Assembly: GCA_009886115.1 (NCBI GenBank)
Contig: VFJJ01000074.1
Coordinates: 1-45,591, forward strand
From: Actinomycetota bacterium
Lineage (GTDB): Bacteria > Actinomycetota > Acidimicrobiia > IMCC26256 > VFJJ01
DNA: 45,591 nucleotides
Reading direction: 5' to 3'
Positions 8,799 through 17,535 of the stretch are shown here, piece after piece. The stretch's first letter is position 1. Every line of letters starts with the position of its first letter. A model generated the notes under the pieces. The model did not search any database, was not told the origin of the DNA, and saw only the letters and a list, made by a program, of their open reading frames with translations. Both the position numbers and the translations under genes were made by a program.

Positions 8799-9460
8799 GG
8801 AGACGCCGACGGGGATGGCCGGTCGGGGGCGGCCGGTGGCAGGCCGTCGGCAGCCGAGGGCGGGCCGTCGCCGTCCGGGGCGCCGGGACGCAGACCGTCG
8901 TCGATCACCAACCTGGCCACCTCGTGGATCTTGAGGCGGCGTCGCATGGCGTCGCTGCGCAAGAACGCGAAGGCGTCGTGCTCGGACATCCCGATGTCGA
9001 TGAGGATGCCCTTGGCCCGATCGACGAGCTTGCGCGACTCCAGACGTTCGGTGAGGTCGCGAACCTCGTCGCCCAACGCCGTGAGCTCGGCGAAGCGACC
9101 CAGGGCCAACTCGATCGCCGGCACCAGATCGGCACGCTGGAAGGGCTTCACGATGTACGCCAGCGCGCCGGCGTCACGGGCTTCCTCGATGAGCTCCCGC
9201 TGGGAGAACGCCGTGAGGATGAGCACGGCGGCGAGTCGTTCGTCGGCGATGTGACGGGCCGCGGTGAGCCCGTCCATGCCCGGCATCTTGATGTCGAGGA
9301 TCGCCAGGTCGGGACGGAGACGCCGAACGAGGTCGACTGCCTCGTCGCCCCGGCCCGTCTCGCCCACCACCTCGTATCCCTCCTCGACCAGCATCTCCTT
9401 GAGGTCGAGGCGGATGATGGCTTCGTCCTCGGCGATCACGATGCGCGTCGTCGCGTTCAT
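8795..9460 (-). CDS. pdtaR: Response regulator with ANTAR RNA-binding domain (PdtaR-like)
   Basis: A 221-residue two-domain regulator. The receiver domain (about 5-120) has the acidic pair EDE (11-13), phospho-acceptor Asp56 (LDIKMPGMDG) and the conserved Lys in VKPF. The C-terminal ANTAR domain (about 130-190, DRAKGILIDIGMSEHDAF) matches the two-helix RNA-binding fold that acts by antitermination. A disordered Pro/Asp tail follows. In mycobacteria PdtaR is phosphorylated by the histidine kinase PdtaS, which is not in this window. The start at ATG 9460 overlaps the upstream coiled-coil gene stop by 4 bp (ATGA), and its own stop overlaps polA. The pdtaR-polA proximity also occurs in M. tuberculosis (Rv1626 and Rv1629). 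Confidence 0.93.
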   Translation of the reverse strand: MNATTRIVIAEDEAIIRLDLKEMLVEEGYEVVGETGRGDEAVDLVRRLRPDLAILDIKMPGMDGLTAARHIADERLAAVLILTAFSQRELIEEARDAGALAYIVKPFQRADLVPAIELALGRFAELTALGDEVRDLTERLESRKLVDRAKGILIDIGMSEHDAFAFLRSDAMRRRLKIHEVARLVIDDGLRPGAPDGDGPPSAADGLPPAAPDRPSPSASP

Positions 9461-9747
9461 CGTTCGGCTCCCATGCGGTCGAGCAGCGCATCTTGTTCGA
9501 CCGCCAGCTCGGCGATCGCTCCGTTGATCGTGTCGCGTTGACGGCCGAGGGCATCGGCGTGACGGCGCGCTTCCCTGGACTCCCGATCGGCCAGCGGAAT
9601 CTCGGCCACCAGGGCGCGCAACCGAGCGTCGTCGGCCTCGGCCTCGAAGAACGTCAGCTGCTCCTCCACCACCGCGAGCTCGGCGCGCAGGCGCTTCATG
9701 CGTTCGCTGACGTCGACGAGGCGTCGCTGCAACATCGACCGCGTCAT
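9457..9747 (-). CDS. Small coiled-coil protein of unknown function
   Basis: A 96-residue, highly charged, almost fully helical protein with heptad-like spacing (RMKRLRAELAVVEEQLTFF, then REARRHADALGRQRDTINGAI). It has no Cys, no signal peptide and no recognised domain. ATG 9747 follows CCGGAG at a suitable distance. It is the first gene of a translationally coupled set with the ANTAR regulator and polA, joined by a 4-bp ATGA overlap. It could be a dimerising partner of the regulator, but that is inference. Confidence 0.7.
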   Translation of the reverse strand: MTRSMLQRRLVDVSERMKRLRAELAVVEEQLTFFEAEADDARLRALVAEIPLADRESREARRHADALGRQRDTINGAIAELAVEQDALLDRMGAER

Positions 9748-9862
9748 CTCCGGTGACTCCACTCGTGGTCGGGACCATCGCAGTCTACGACCGGCACGCC
9801 CGAGGATGGGCCGATGGTCGGCCTGACGCCGACGCCACGAGGCGCGGAGCCAGAATGGGTCC

Positions 9863-10747
9863 ATGCCCGAGCTCCGCGATTCCCGCAGCCCAGCACTCTT
9901 CGGGCAGCGGCGGCGCGGCCTCGCGCTCGTGCTGGGCGCAGCGCTCGTGATTGTCGCCGCGTGCGGCGACAAGGGCGCCGGGACCGCGGCTCCCCGCCCG
10001 TCCACGACCCCCTCGACCGTCACATCCGACACCGGGGCGGTCACGACCGCACCTACGTCGACGACGGTGGCGACCTCGCCGACGGTCAGCCCCGATCTGG
10101 CCAGCCTCCGCTTCGACCCCGTGGTCAAGGTCGATCCCGCGATCGACTACACGCTGCGCGGCGAGTACCTGCAGATCGACGGGCTCGAGACCTCGATCCT
10201 CGAGACCGTGAACTCGGCGATCGAGTCCGACATCGAGACGGCCGTCGGCCAGTTCGAGTTCGCCGTGATCGACATCGGCAACGTGCCCGACACCGGGACC
10301 GGGAGCGAGCTCGACGTGAGCTCGCGAGCCACGGCGCTGTCTCGGAACCTGCTCAGCGTCAGCACCGAGCTCTACCAGTACCTCGAGGGTGCGGCCCACG
10401 GGGGAACCACGGTCGTCACGCACGTCTTCGACCTCGCCTCGGGGCGCCGGCTCACGTTGGACGACATCTTCGCCCCGAGCGTCGAGCACCTCGACCGCCT
10501 CTCGGCCCTCACCCGGGCAGCGCTCAACGACCAGCTCGACGACCCGTCGCTGAGCGCGTCGATCGACGACGGGACCAAGCCCGTCGGTGCCTCGTTCTCG
10601 GCGTGGACCCTCACCGAGAACGCGCTGGTGATCGTCTTCCAGGAGTACCAGGTCGGCCCCTATGCCATCGGCCGCCAGCAGGTTGAGCTCCCCTATGACG
10701 CCCTTGACGGGCTGCTGGCCCCGACGTTCACGCCCCCGACCCGGTGA
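9863..10747 (+). CDS. Lipoprotein with DUF3298/RsiV-like domain
   Basis: A 294-residue predicted lipoprotein. A basic N-terminus (QRRRG), hydrophobic core and lipobox ending VAAC (Cys about residue 33) are followed by a Ser/Thr/Pro linker (about 40-75). The C-terminal domain has the DUF3298-type ending EYQVGPYAIGRQQVELPY, seen in RsiV and PdaC-like proteins that bind lysozyme or act near peptidoglycan. The middle shows GGTTVVTHVFDLASGRRLTLDDIF, typical of this fold. It is not next to a sigma factor, so an RsiV role is not supported. A CAGAAT box ends exactly 6 nt before ATG 9863, suggesting a leaderless message. Its end overlaps the convergent UbiB-like gene by 20 bp. Confidence 0.8.
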   Translation: MPELRDSRSPALFGQRRRGLALVLGAALVIVAACGDKGAGTAAPRPSTTPSTVTSDTGAVTTAPTSTTVATSPTVSPDLASLRFDPVVKVDPAIDYTLRGEYLQIDGLETSILETVNSAIESDIETAVGQFEFAVIDIGNVPDTGTGSELDVSSRATALSRNLLSVSTELYQYLEGAAHGGTTVVTHVFDLASGRRLTLDDIFAPSVEHLDRLSALTRAALNDQLDDPSLSASIDDGTKPVGASFSAWTLTENALVIVFQEYQVGPYAIGRQQVELPYDALDGLLAPTFTPPTR

Positions 10748-12242
10748 TCGACGGGGGGTGGAGGGCGTCGACCGCCCGTCGGGGCCAGCCCCGCGCCTCC
10801 CGCCCGAGCTCGGTTGCCGGGGGCCCGCCGTGCAGGTGCTCGTCGAAGATCGCCGACCAGGGTCCCGTGGCACCGAGCCGTGAGAACAACGCCCCGAGCC
10901 CGATCACGATCCGGTTCAGGATCACGTGGTCGCGGGGCAGCGTGACCTGGCGGATCACGTCGCCGAAGGGCCCGTCGACCATGAACGTGGCCTCGACCAC
11001 CTCGGCCATGTAGTCGCGTGTGTAGGTGAACTCGGGCTCGATCAGCGGCCGGAACACGAGTCGGCCGTACTCGAGGGCCCGTTCGGCGCGCACGAGGCCG
11101 GGCTCGCGCAGCCAGCCGAATCGCACCATGGCATCGACAAGGGCATCGCCGTCGCCGGTGCGCAACACGGAGATCTGCTCGCCGAGCTGGCGAACGTGCT
11201 CGTTGGCGAAGACCTTCACCAGGCCGAAGTCGAGGAACCAGATGACATCGCGCTCGGCGGCACGACCAGCGGCCTTCGGCGAGCCGGTGCGCTCTCGGGC
11301 GAAGAAGTAGTTCCCGGGGTGGGGATCGCCGTTGAACATGCCCAGCCCGAACACCGAGCCGGTCCAGAAGCGGAACAGCTGCTCGGCCGTCCGATCGCGC
11401 TCGACCGTGCTCCGGTCGGCGACGGCGTAGAACGACTCCCCCGACACCCAGTCACTCGTGAGCACCCGACGGGACGAGACGTGTTGGTGCACGCGTGGGA
11501 TCCGCACCCAGGGATGCCCGTCGTACGCCCGTCGGAACAACTCCTGGCGCTGCGCCTCCAGCCGGTAGTCGAGCTCCTCCGACATGCGGTCGCGCAGCTC
11601 GCCGACGAGTTGCTCAGGATCGAGACCCGGCGCAGCCATGCGGGCGAAGCCGTACAGCACCTGGGCGTTGTCGAGATCGGCCTGGATGGCCACGTCGACG
11701 CCGGGGTACTGGACCTTCACGGCGACGGGCGTCCCGTCGGCCAGCGCGGCCCGGTGCACCTGGCCGATCGACGCCGCAGCCGCGGGCTCGGTCTCGAAGT
11801 GCCGGAACACCGTGCGGGGCGGGCGTCCGAGCTCGCTGGTGACCACCTGCTCGACGAGGCCGAACGCCATCGGGGGAGCGTTCTGCTGCAACGAGCGCAA
11901 GTTCTCGGCGTAGGTGTCGGGGAGCCCCACCGCCACGACCGAGACCAGCTGTCCCAGCTTCATGACCGCGCCCTTCATCCCGCCGAGCGCCTCGACGACC
12001 TCTTCGGCCGTGCGGAGATGAAATGCCTCGACGGCCTGCTCGTCACCCCGCCGGCTCACCCATTGGAACCGCAACCAGCGACGGGCGCCGAGCAGCGCCA
12101 ACCGTCGGCTCCGGCGAAACCGTTCCCAGGACCGCAGCCACCCCTTGTCGCGAATCGACCGCACCCCGCGGGCGACGATTGCCCCTCCGAAGAGGGCCGC
12201 GGCGGCTCCGACCCAGGTGGTGGTGCGTCGCCGTAGGCTCAT
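10728..12242 (-). CDS. UbiB/ABC1 family atypical kinase-like protein
   Basis: A 504-residue member of the ABC1/ADCK/UbiB family. Diagnostic motifs are all present: KLGQ (95-98) of the extension that folds over the active site, the Ala-rich nucleotide loop AAAASIGQVH (154-163), Lys176 in VAVKVQ, DPHPGN (306-311) and DFG (338-340). A hydrophobic segment near the N-terminus (about 10-27) may anchor it. UbiB proteins are ATPases that support isoprenoid quinone synthesis or lipid movement; in an actinobacterium the partner would be menaquinone, but no quinone gene is adjacent. It begins 12 bp after the truncated DUF4188 gene on the same strand, so the two are probably cotranscribed. Confidence 0.92.
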   Translation of the reverse strand: MSLRRRTTTWVGAAAALFGGAIVARGVRSIRDKGWLRSWERFRRSRRLALLGARRWLRFQWVSRRGDEQAVEAFHLRTAEEVVEALGGMKGAVMKLGQLVSVVAVGLPDTYAENLRSLQQNAPPMAFGLVEQVVTSELGRPPRTVFRHFETEPAAAASIGQVHRAALADGTPVAVKVQYPGVDVAIQADLDNAQVLYGFARMAAPGLDPEQLVGELRDRMSEELDYRLEAQRQELFRRAYDGHPWVRIPRVHQHVSSRRVLTSDWVSGESFYAVADRSTVERDRTAEQLFRFWTGSVFGLGMFNGDPHPGNYFFARERTGSPKAAGRAAERDVIWFLDFGLVKVFANEHVRQLGEQISVLRTGDGDALVDAMVRFGWLREPGLVRAERALEYGRLVFRPLIEPEFTYTRDYMAEVVEATFMVDGPFGDVIRQVTLPRDHVILNRIVIGLGALFSRLGATGPWSAIFDEHLHGGPPATELGREARGWPRRAVDALHPPSITGSGA

Positions 12243-12254
12243 GGCCCCGGCACG

Positions 12255-12485
12255 CTACCAGCGGCGCGATCGGGGAGACGACAACGCCAAGCGGGCGTTC
12301 AAGAGCACGAGCTCGGGTTGCTGGGCGAGGTGTTTGAGCATGCGGGGCATGGCGATCATGACTCGCCACCACTGCCAGACCTTCCACAGCTTGTTGTTCC
12401 GCATGCCGATGAGGAACACCACGACCTCACGGTCGGCGCCATCTCCGAGATCGGCCGTGTAACGACCGGGGAACACCTTGGCCAT
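12255..12485 (-). CDS. Truncated DUF4188-family protein
   Basis: A 76-residue product. Residues about 18-60 (VVVFLIGMRNNKLWKV, then AMPRMLKHL) match the N-terminal half of the DUF4188 family, whose members are usually about 120-160 residues and continue with a second conserved half ending near a W-H-E-T-Y motif. That half is missing: the frame ends with SSPRSRRW and the UbiB-like gene follows 12 bp later, leaving no room for the rest. The other frames there do not restore it. A strong SD (GGGGAG, then GGAAG) precedes ATG 12485, so translation is plausible. It may be a remnant after a deletion or a short functional variant. Confidence 0.65.
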   Translation of the reverse strand: MAKVFPGRYTADLGDGADREVVVFLIGMRNNKLWKVWQWWRVMIAMPRMLKHLAQQPELVLLNARLALSSPRSRRW

Positions 12486-12555
12486 CTTCCATCTCCCCTG
12501 TATCGAACGTCGATATCGGGCGGTCGACGGGGGCCGGTCGCGCCCCTCGACCAGG

Positions 12556-13446
12556 TCAGCCCAGGCCCAGCGCCGGGGCCAACTCCTGCCAGACCGAGAG
12601 GTGGGTCTGCTCGGGGCCGGTCGTTTGCACGTTGATCGCCACGTGGTCGGCCCCGGCATCCACGTGCTCGCGCAGTCGGGCCGCGATCTGGTCGGCCGTC
12701 CCCCAGGCGAACAGAGCATCCACGAAGCGGTCGCTGCCTCCGTCGCGGAGGTCGTCCTCGGTGAAGCCCTGTCGGAAGAAGTTGTTCACGTAGTTGGGCA
12801 GACCGAGGTAGATCTTGATCGACGCCCGACCGACGGCCCGGGCCACGGATGCGTCGCTGCACAGCACGACCTTCTGGTCGGGAACGAGGAACGGCCCGTC
12901 CCCCAGGACCTTTCGAGCCATCTCGGTGTGCACGGGCGTCACGTTGTACGGATGGGCACCCGCCGCCCGCTCAGCGGCCAGAGCGAGCATCTTGGGGCCG
13001 AGCGCCGCGAGCACCCGCTGCGGCGGCGTCGTCGGCTGGGCAGCCATGAACAGGGCCCCGTCCATCGTGTCGAGGTAGCTGCGCATGGCCGCCAGCGGCG
13101 GGCCGTACACGTGGCCCCGCATCCCCTCGACCATCGGGGCGTGGCTGACCCCGAGCCCGAGGAGGAAGCGACCGGGGAACCACTCCGAGACCGTCTTGTG
13201 GCCCTGCGACATCGACATCGGGTCGCGGGCGTAGATCGACGCGATCCCCGTCGCCACGGTGATGGTGCTGGTCCCCGACAACAGCATCGAGGCGCTCACC
13301 AACGGATCGCGCCCGACCGCCTCGGGTATCCAGATCGAGCCGTAGCCCAACGCTTCGATCTGAGCAGCCAGGTCCTGCGCCGCCGAGGCCGGCTGCTGGT
13401 CGAAGGCGAAGCTCCAGATGCCGAAGGTTCCCAGTTCGATCGTCAC
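12556..13446 (-). CDS. LLM-class F420-dependent oxidoreductase
   Basis: A 296-residue luciferase-like TIM-barrel protein. The N-terminus VTIELGTFGIWSFAF, then GYGSIWIPEAVGRDPL, GTSTITVATGIASIYARDP and FLLGLGVSHAP follow the pattern of the actinobacterial F420 subfamily resembling TIGR03620. These enzymes carry out hydride transfer with coenzyme F420; the substrate is unknown. F420 use fits the presence of fbiD elsewhere in the window. GTG 13446 is chosen because the conserved first strand starts there; a TAGCGT box lies 8 nt upstream (leaderless type), and longer starts add unconserved sequence. It is divergent from phoU. Confidence 0.88.
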   Translation of the reverse strand: MTIELGTFGIWSFAFDQQPASAAQDLAAQIEALGYGSIWIPEAVGRDPLVSASMLLSGTSTITVATGIASIYARDPMSMSQGHKTVSEWFPGRFLLGLGVSHAPMVEGMRGHVYGPPLAAMRSYLDTMDGALFMAAQPTTPPQRVLAALGPKMLALAAERAAGAHPYNVTPVHTEMARKVLGDGPFLVPDQKVVLCSDASVARAVGRASIKIYLGLPNYVNNFFRQGFTEDDLRDGGSDRFVDALFAWGTADQIAARLREHVDAGADHVAINVQTTGPEQTHLSVWQELAPALGLG

Positions 13447-13592
13447 GGAAGTTGACGCTACCCACTCGTCGACCAGGAGGCGAGATGATGAATTCCGAGT
13501 GAACGTGCGACCAATGAACACCACCGATCGAACGGGAATCACCGATAGTGGCGTACAGGGCCTGGCAGACTGAGGCGGACAAGGAGCTGCAG

Positions 13593-14288
13593 GTGCCCGA
13601 GAGTCGCAAGAGCTACCACGAGACACTGGACGAGATCAACCACGATGTGGTGCAACTGTTCGCGCTGGTGACCGAAGCGGTCGCTCGCGGTACCGAGTCG
13701 TTCCTCTCGGCCGACCTCGCTGCCGTCGACCGGCTGATCGCCGACGATCGCATCATCGACGACCTGAACACGCGCATCGACGAGCGGGCCTACGTGTTGC
13801 TCGCCACCCAGCAGCCGATGGCCACCGACCTGCGAGCGCTGGTCACCATTCTCCGGATCACCCACGAGCTCGAACGCGTCGGCGACCTCATGGTCAACGT
13901 GGCCAAGGGGACCCGGCGGCTCTACCCGTTCGAGATCGATCCCCGCGTCCGCGGGCTCGTCGCCCGGCTCGGCGATCAGGCCCAGCTCCAGCTGCGGGCC
14001 GCGGCCGACGCCTTCGCCGATGGCGACGCCGCCAAGGCGGCCGCCGTGGGCGACATGGACGATGTGATGGACGACCTGATCAAGGATCTGTTCCGCCACA
14101 TCTTCGCCACCGGGGCCGCTGACGAGGCCGGGGTCCAGCGCGCCGTCCAGATCGCGCTCATCGGCCGCTACTACGAACGGTGCGGCGATCACGCAGCCAA
14201 CGCCGCCAGCAGGGTCGTGTTCATGGTCACCGGCTCCCGGCCCGACTCCGACCACGGCCTCGGAGCGCCACCCGTGCTGACCGAATGA
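13593..14288 (+). CDS. phoU: PhoU phosphate signalling protein (first copy)
   Basis: A 231-residue all-helical PhoU with two three-helix halves. Recognisable parts are SYHETLDEINHDVVQLF, the ATQQPMATDLRALVTILRI stretch and ERVGDLMVNVAKG, with a second-half ERCGDHAANAA. PhoU links the Pst transporter to the phosphate histidine kinase and limits phosphate uptake; loss in other bacteria causes polyphosphate accumulation. GTG 13593 is chosen because a strong SD AAGGAG (13581-13586) sits 6 nt upstream; the ATG at 13548 has none. Its stop overlaps ppk by 4 bp (ATGA), so the two are coupled. A second copy lies after pstB. Confidence 0.95.
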   Translation: MPESRKSYHETLDEINHDVVQLFALVTEAVARGTESFLSADLAAVDRLIADDRIIDDLNTRIDERAYVLLATQQPMATDLRALVTILRITHELERVGDLMVNVAKGTRRLYPFEIDPRVRGLVARLGDQAQLQLRAAADAFADGDAAKAAAVGDMDDVMDDLIKDLFRHIFATGAADEAGVQRAVQIALIGRYYERCGDHAANAASRVVFMVTGSRPDSDHGLGAPPVLTE

Positions 14289-16462
14289 ACCTCGAGCAGG
14301 TCGCCACTCCGCTGGGTTCGTCCCCACAGCGGTTCTTCAACCGCGAGCTCTCGTGGCTGGAGTTCAACGCCCGGGTGCTGGCGCAGGCTGAGGATCCCCA
14401 CATCCCGCTGTTGGAGCGGGTCAAGTTCCTGGCGATCTTCAGCGAGAACCTCGACGAGTTCTTCCGAGTCAGGGTCGCCGGGCTCCGAGAGCAGCTCCTC
14501 GAAGGACTCGATGCCGTCACGCCCGACGGGCGCACGCCGCGCCAACAGCTCGACCAGATCGACGAGCGAGTGAACGGGCTCGTGGACCGCCAGGCGCGGG
14601 TGTTCGTATCGGAAGTGTGCCCGGCGCTCGATGAGGCCGGGATCCGCTTCCCCGATTGGACGTCGCTGGCCCCCGAGGACGAGCAGTGGCTGGGAGAGTT
14701 CTTTCTCGAGCACGTCTTCCCCGTCCTCACACCACTCGCCGTCGACCCGTCCCATCCCTTCCCCTACATCTCCGATCTCTCGCTGAACCTGGCCGTCGTC
14801 GTGCGCGATCCGGTCGATCCCGAGGTCGACGGCGATCGTGAACTGCGCTTCGCTCGGGTGAAGGTGCCGCCGTCGCTGCCCCGCTTCGTCCGCCTGCCCG
14901 ACGGACAGCGGTTCGTCGCCATCGAGCGGATCATCGGGGCGTACCTCGACCGGCTCTTTCCGGCGATGGAGATCGTGGGGTGCTACCCGTTTCGCGTCAC
15001 CCGTGACGCCGAGCTCGATGTCGACGATGAGGAGGCCGACGACCTGCTCGAGGCGATGGAGACCGTGCTCCGCCGACGTCGCTCTGCGGGTCGCACGGTA
15101 CGCCTCGAGGTCGAGCCCGGGATGGCCCACGACGTGCTCGAGCTGCTCATCGAGGAGCTCGAGCTCGAGCGGTCGAACGTCGACGAGATCTCCGGTCCCC
15201 TCGGCCTGAGCGGTCTCTGGGAGGTCTACAGGCTCTCGCGCCCCGAGTTGAAGGATCCCCTGTGGGAGCCCCTCACGGCGCCCGAGTTGCACGGCATCGC
15301 GCACCACGGCGAGTTCTTCAACGTCATCAGGAGACGCGACGTGCTCGTGCACCATCCCTACGAGTCGTTCACCACCTCGGTCGAGGCGTTCATCGAGGCC
15401 GCAGCCGCCGATCCCGACGTGCTCGCGATCAAGCAGACGCTGTACCGCACCTCGATCCCCGAGAGCCCGATCGTGACCGCCCTCATGGAGGCGGCTGCGG
15501 CGGGCAAGCAGGTGGTCGCCCTCGTGGAGCTGAAGGCCCGCTTCGACGAGGTCGCGAACATCCGGTGGGCCCGGGCGCTCGAACAGGCCGGCGTGCACGT
15601 GGTCTACGGCGTCCTGGGCCTCAAGACCCACGCCAAGCTGTCACTCGTCGTGCGTCAGGAGGGGGGCACGATCCGGCGCTACACCCACGTGGGCACCGGG
15701 AACTACCACCCCCGGACGGCCACCATCTACGAGGACGTCGGGATCTTCACCGCCGATGACGCCATCGGCGAAGACGTGTCCGATCTGTTCAACTCGCTCA
15801 CCGGCTACAGCCGGAAGCGTCGCTACCGCCGCCTCCTTGTCGCCCCGACGACGCTCCGTGACGATCTGCTGCGGCTCATCGCTGCCGAAGCCGCACGGCC
15901 CGACGGGCGAATCGTGTGCAAGATGAACAGCCTCGTCGACCCGGCGATCATCGACGCTCTGTATCGGGCCTCGGGCGCGGGAACCCAGATCGACCTCATC
16001 GTGCGGGGCATCTGCTGTCTGCGTCCCGGAGTGCCCGGCCTCTCCGAGCACATTCGCGTGAAGTCGATCGTCGGACGGTTCCTCGAGCACTCGCGCATCT
16101 ACGCGTTCGGCCCCGATCCCCTCCAGCCTCGACCGCGACCCCGCGCCGGTGAGAGCGTCGCCCCCTCGCTCACCCGCCGTCGAGGGAGGCGCTACTACAT
16201 CGGCTCGGCCGACCTCATGCCCCGCAATCTCGACCGGCGGGTCGAGACGCTCGTACCCGTGCTCGACCGTCGCCTGCGGCAGCGGATCGAGGCGATCCTG
16301 AACGCGGCACTGGCCGACGATTGCCTGTCGTGGTTGCTCGGGGCCGATGGGAGCTGGGAACGGGTGCCCGGTGGCGGCGCAGTCAACTCACACCTCGACC
16401 TCCAGCAGCAGGCACTGGCGCGAGCCCACCGACGCACCTCGACAAGCGGAGTCATGACATGA
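14285..16462 (+). CDS. ppk1: Polyphosphate kinase 1
   Basis: A 725-residue PPK1, which reversibly transfers the terminal phosphate of ATP to polyphosphate. The N-terminal FFNRELSWLEFNARVL and ENLDEFFRVRVAGL signatures are clear. The phosphorylated His is His449 (LKTHAK), and the second essential His468 (THVGTGNY) lies 19 residues later, as in E. coli; His602 (FLEH) is also present. An Arg/Pro-rich insert occurs in the C-terminal domain (about 611-628). The product ends shortly after the conserved core with a His/Arg-rich tail. The start at ATG 14285 overlaps phoU by 4 bp and its stop overlaps the CHAD gene by 4 bp, giving a tightly coupled phoU-ppk1-CHAD operon. Confidence 0.97.
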   Translation: MNLEQVATPLGSSPQRFFNRELSWLEFNARVLAQAEDPHIPLLERVKFLAIFSENLDEFFRVRVAGLREQLLEGLDAVTPDGRTPRQQLDQIDERVNGLVDRQARVFVSEVCPALDEAGIRFPDWTSLAPEDEQWLGEFFLEHVFPVLTPLAVDPSHPFPYISDLSLNLAVVVRDPVDPEVDGDRELRFARVKVPPSLPRFVRLPDGQRFVAIERIIGAYLDRLFPAMEIVGCYPFRVTRDAELDVDDEEADDLLEAMETVLRRRRSAGRTVRLEVEPGMAHDVLELLIEELELERSNVDEISGPLGLSGLWEVYRLSRPELKDPLWEPLTAPELHGIAHHGEFFNVIRRRDVLVHHPYESFTTSVEAFIEAAAADPDVLAIKQTLYRTSIPESPIVTALMEAAAAGKQVVALVELKARFDEVANIRWARALEQAGVHVVYGVLGLKTHAKLSLVVRQEGGTIRRYTHVGTGNYHPRTATIYEDVGIFTADDAIGEDVSDLFNSLTGYSRKRRYRRLLVAPTTLRDDLLRLIAAEAARPDGRIVCKMNSLVDPAIIDALYRASGAGTQIDLIVRGICCLRPGVPGLSEHIRVKSIVGRFLEHSRIYAFGPDPLQPRPRPRAGESVAPSLTRRRGRRYYIGSADLMPRNLDRRVETLVPVLDRRLRQRIEAILNAALADDCLSWLLGADGSWERVPGGGAVNSHLDLQQQALARAHRRTSTSGVMT

Positions 16463-17535
16463 CACCCACGACACCCACGACACCCACGCGCCCGCCAGCC
16501 GAGCCGAGCTCGGAACCACACCTGCTCGTGGTGCCGGCACCCGCGAAGGTGCCTCGTCTGGGACGCCACCCCACCGCCGGACAGCTCGTGCAACGGGCGA
16601 TCGGGGTGGCCGCGCGGCATCTCGTGCGGCACGACGCGATCATGCGCCAAGGCGACGATCCCGAGGCCGTGCACCAGATGCGCGTCGCCCTCCGTCGCGT
16701 TCGGAGCGATCTGCGCACGTTCAGCGACCTGCTCGACCCCGACTGGGCGAGCTCGGTCAAGGAGCTCGCCCGACCGGTGGCCGCCGCGCTCGGCGCTCGG
16801 CGCGACCTCGACGTGCTCCTCGAGCGCTTGCAGGCGCAGCGCTCCCGGCTCCCGATCACCGAGCAGGCGGGCATCGAGCCGGTCATCGAGCGGCTCCTCG
16901 CCCAGCGGGAGCCCGCCGACGCCGCGGTCAGGGTCGCGCTCGCGAGCTCCGGGTACCACGAACTGCTCGGGCGGCTCGGTGATCTCGAGCCGGCACTGCG
17001 CAGCCCGAGCGTCTCCGGCGACGACGAACAGGACCCAGGCGCCGGCAAGCACTCCCTCGAGCAGGCGGTCGACCAGCCCGCCGACCTGTTCGCGGAGGCA
17101 GCCGTCGAACGGGCCTTCCGCCGGTTGCGCCGCCAGGTCCGCGCCCTGCCCGACCCGGCACCCGACCAGGCATTGCACGACCTGAGGATCCGGGTGAAGC
17201 GGGTCCGCTACGCGGCTGAGGCCGCCGCCCCGGTGCTCGGTCGACCCGCGGCCCGGCTCGCAGCCGACCTGACCCGGCTCCAGAGCCTGCTCGGCGACCA
17301 TCAAGACGCCGTCACGGCGGTCGCCTGGTTGCGGAACCTCGTCGACGTCGACGTCGACGGTGCCGGTGCCGGTGCCGGGGAGGGCGCCCCCGACATCGGA
17401 GTGGCCTGGGCGGCGGGACTCCTCGCCGGACTCGAGCTCGCCGACGCGACCGAGGCACGCCGGCGGTTCGATTCCGTGTGGACCCGGGTCGAGGCCCACA
17501 AGCAACGCCGCTGGCTCCAGCGCCGACCGCGATGA
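16459..17535 (+). CDS. CHAD domain protein
   Basis: A 358-residue helical protein with the conserved-histidine alpha-helical domain in two halves. The first (about 60-180) has VHQMRVALRRVRSDLRTF and a basic helix pattern; the second (about 215-350) has LHDLRIRVKRVRYAAEA and LLGDHQDAVTA. CHAD proteins bind polyphosphate through basic grooves and localise to polyphosphate granules, which fits the position directly after ppk1. An acidic low-complexity linker joins the halves, and the N-terminus has a TPTTPTTPT repeat. No CYTH domain is fused, unlike many relatives. It overlaps ppk1 and the Nudix gene by 4 bp each, so it belongs to the same operon. Confidence 0.92.
   Translation: MTPTTPTTPTRPPAEPSSEPHLLVVPAPAKVPRLGRHPTAGQLVQRAIGVAARHLVRHDAIMRQGDDPEAVHQMRVALRRVRSDLRTFSDLLDPDWASSVKELARPVAAALGARRDLDVLLERLQAQRSRLPITEQAGIEPVIERLLAQREPADAAVRVALASSGYHELLGRLGDLEPALRSPSVSGDDEQDPGAGKHSLEQAVDQPADLFAEAAVERAFRRLRRQVRALPDPAPDQALHDLRIRVKRVRYAAEAAAPVLGRPAARLAADLTRLQSLLGDHQDAVTAVAWLRNLVDVDVDGAGAGAGEGAPDIGVAWAAGLLAGLELADATEARRRFDSVWTRVEAHKQRRWLQRRPR

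Noticed and set aside
7458-9254. A plus-strand open frame of 598 codons
   Set aside because: It is opposite polA and pdtaR, shows low-complexity composition and reads through the antisense of the 15-bp repeat.
12241-12340. Frameshift in the DUF4188 gene
   Set aside because: The other two frames do not restore the missing second half before the UbiB start, so a deletion or short form fits better.
14180-14284. Upstream extension of the ppk1 frame
   Set aside because: It overlaps the end of phoU, is Arg-rich, and ATG 14285 with its ATGA overlap precedes the conserved N-terminus.
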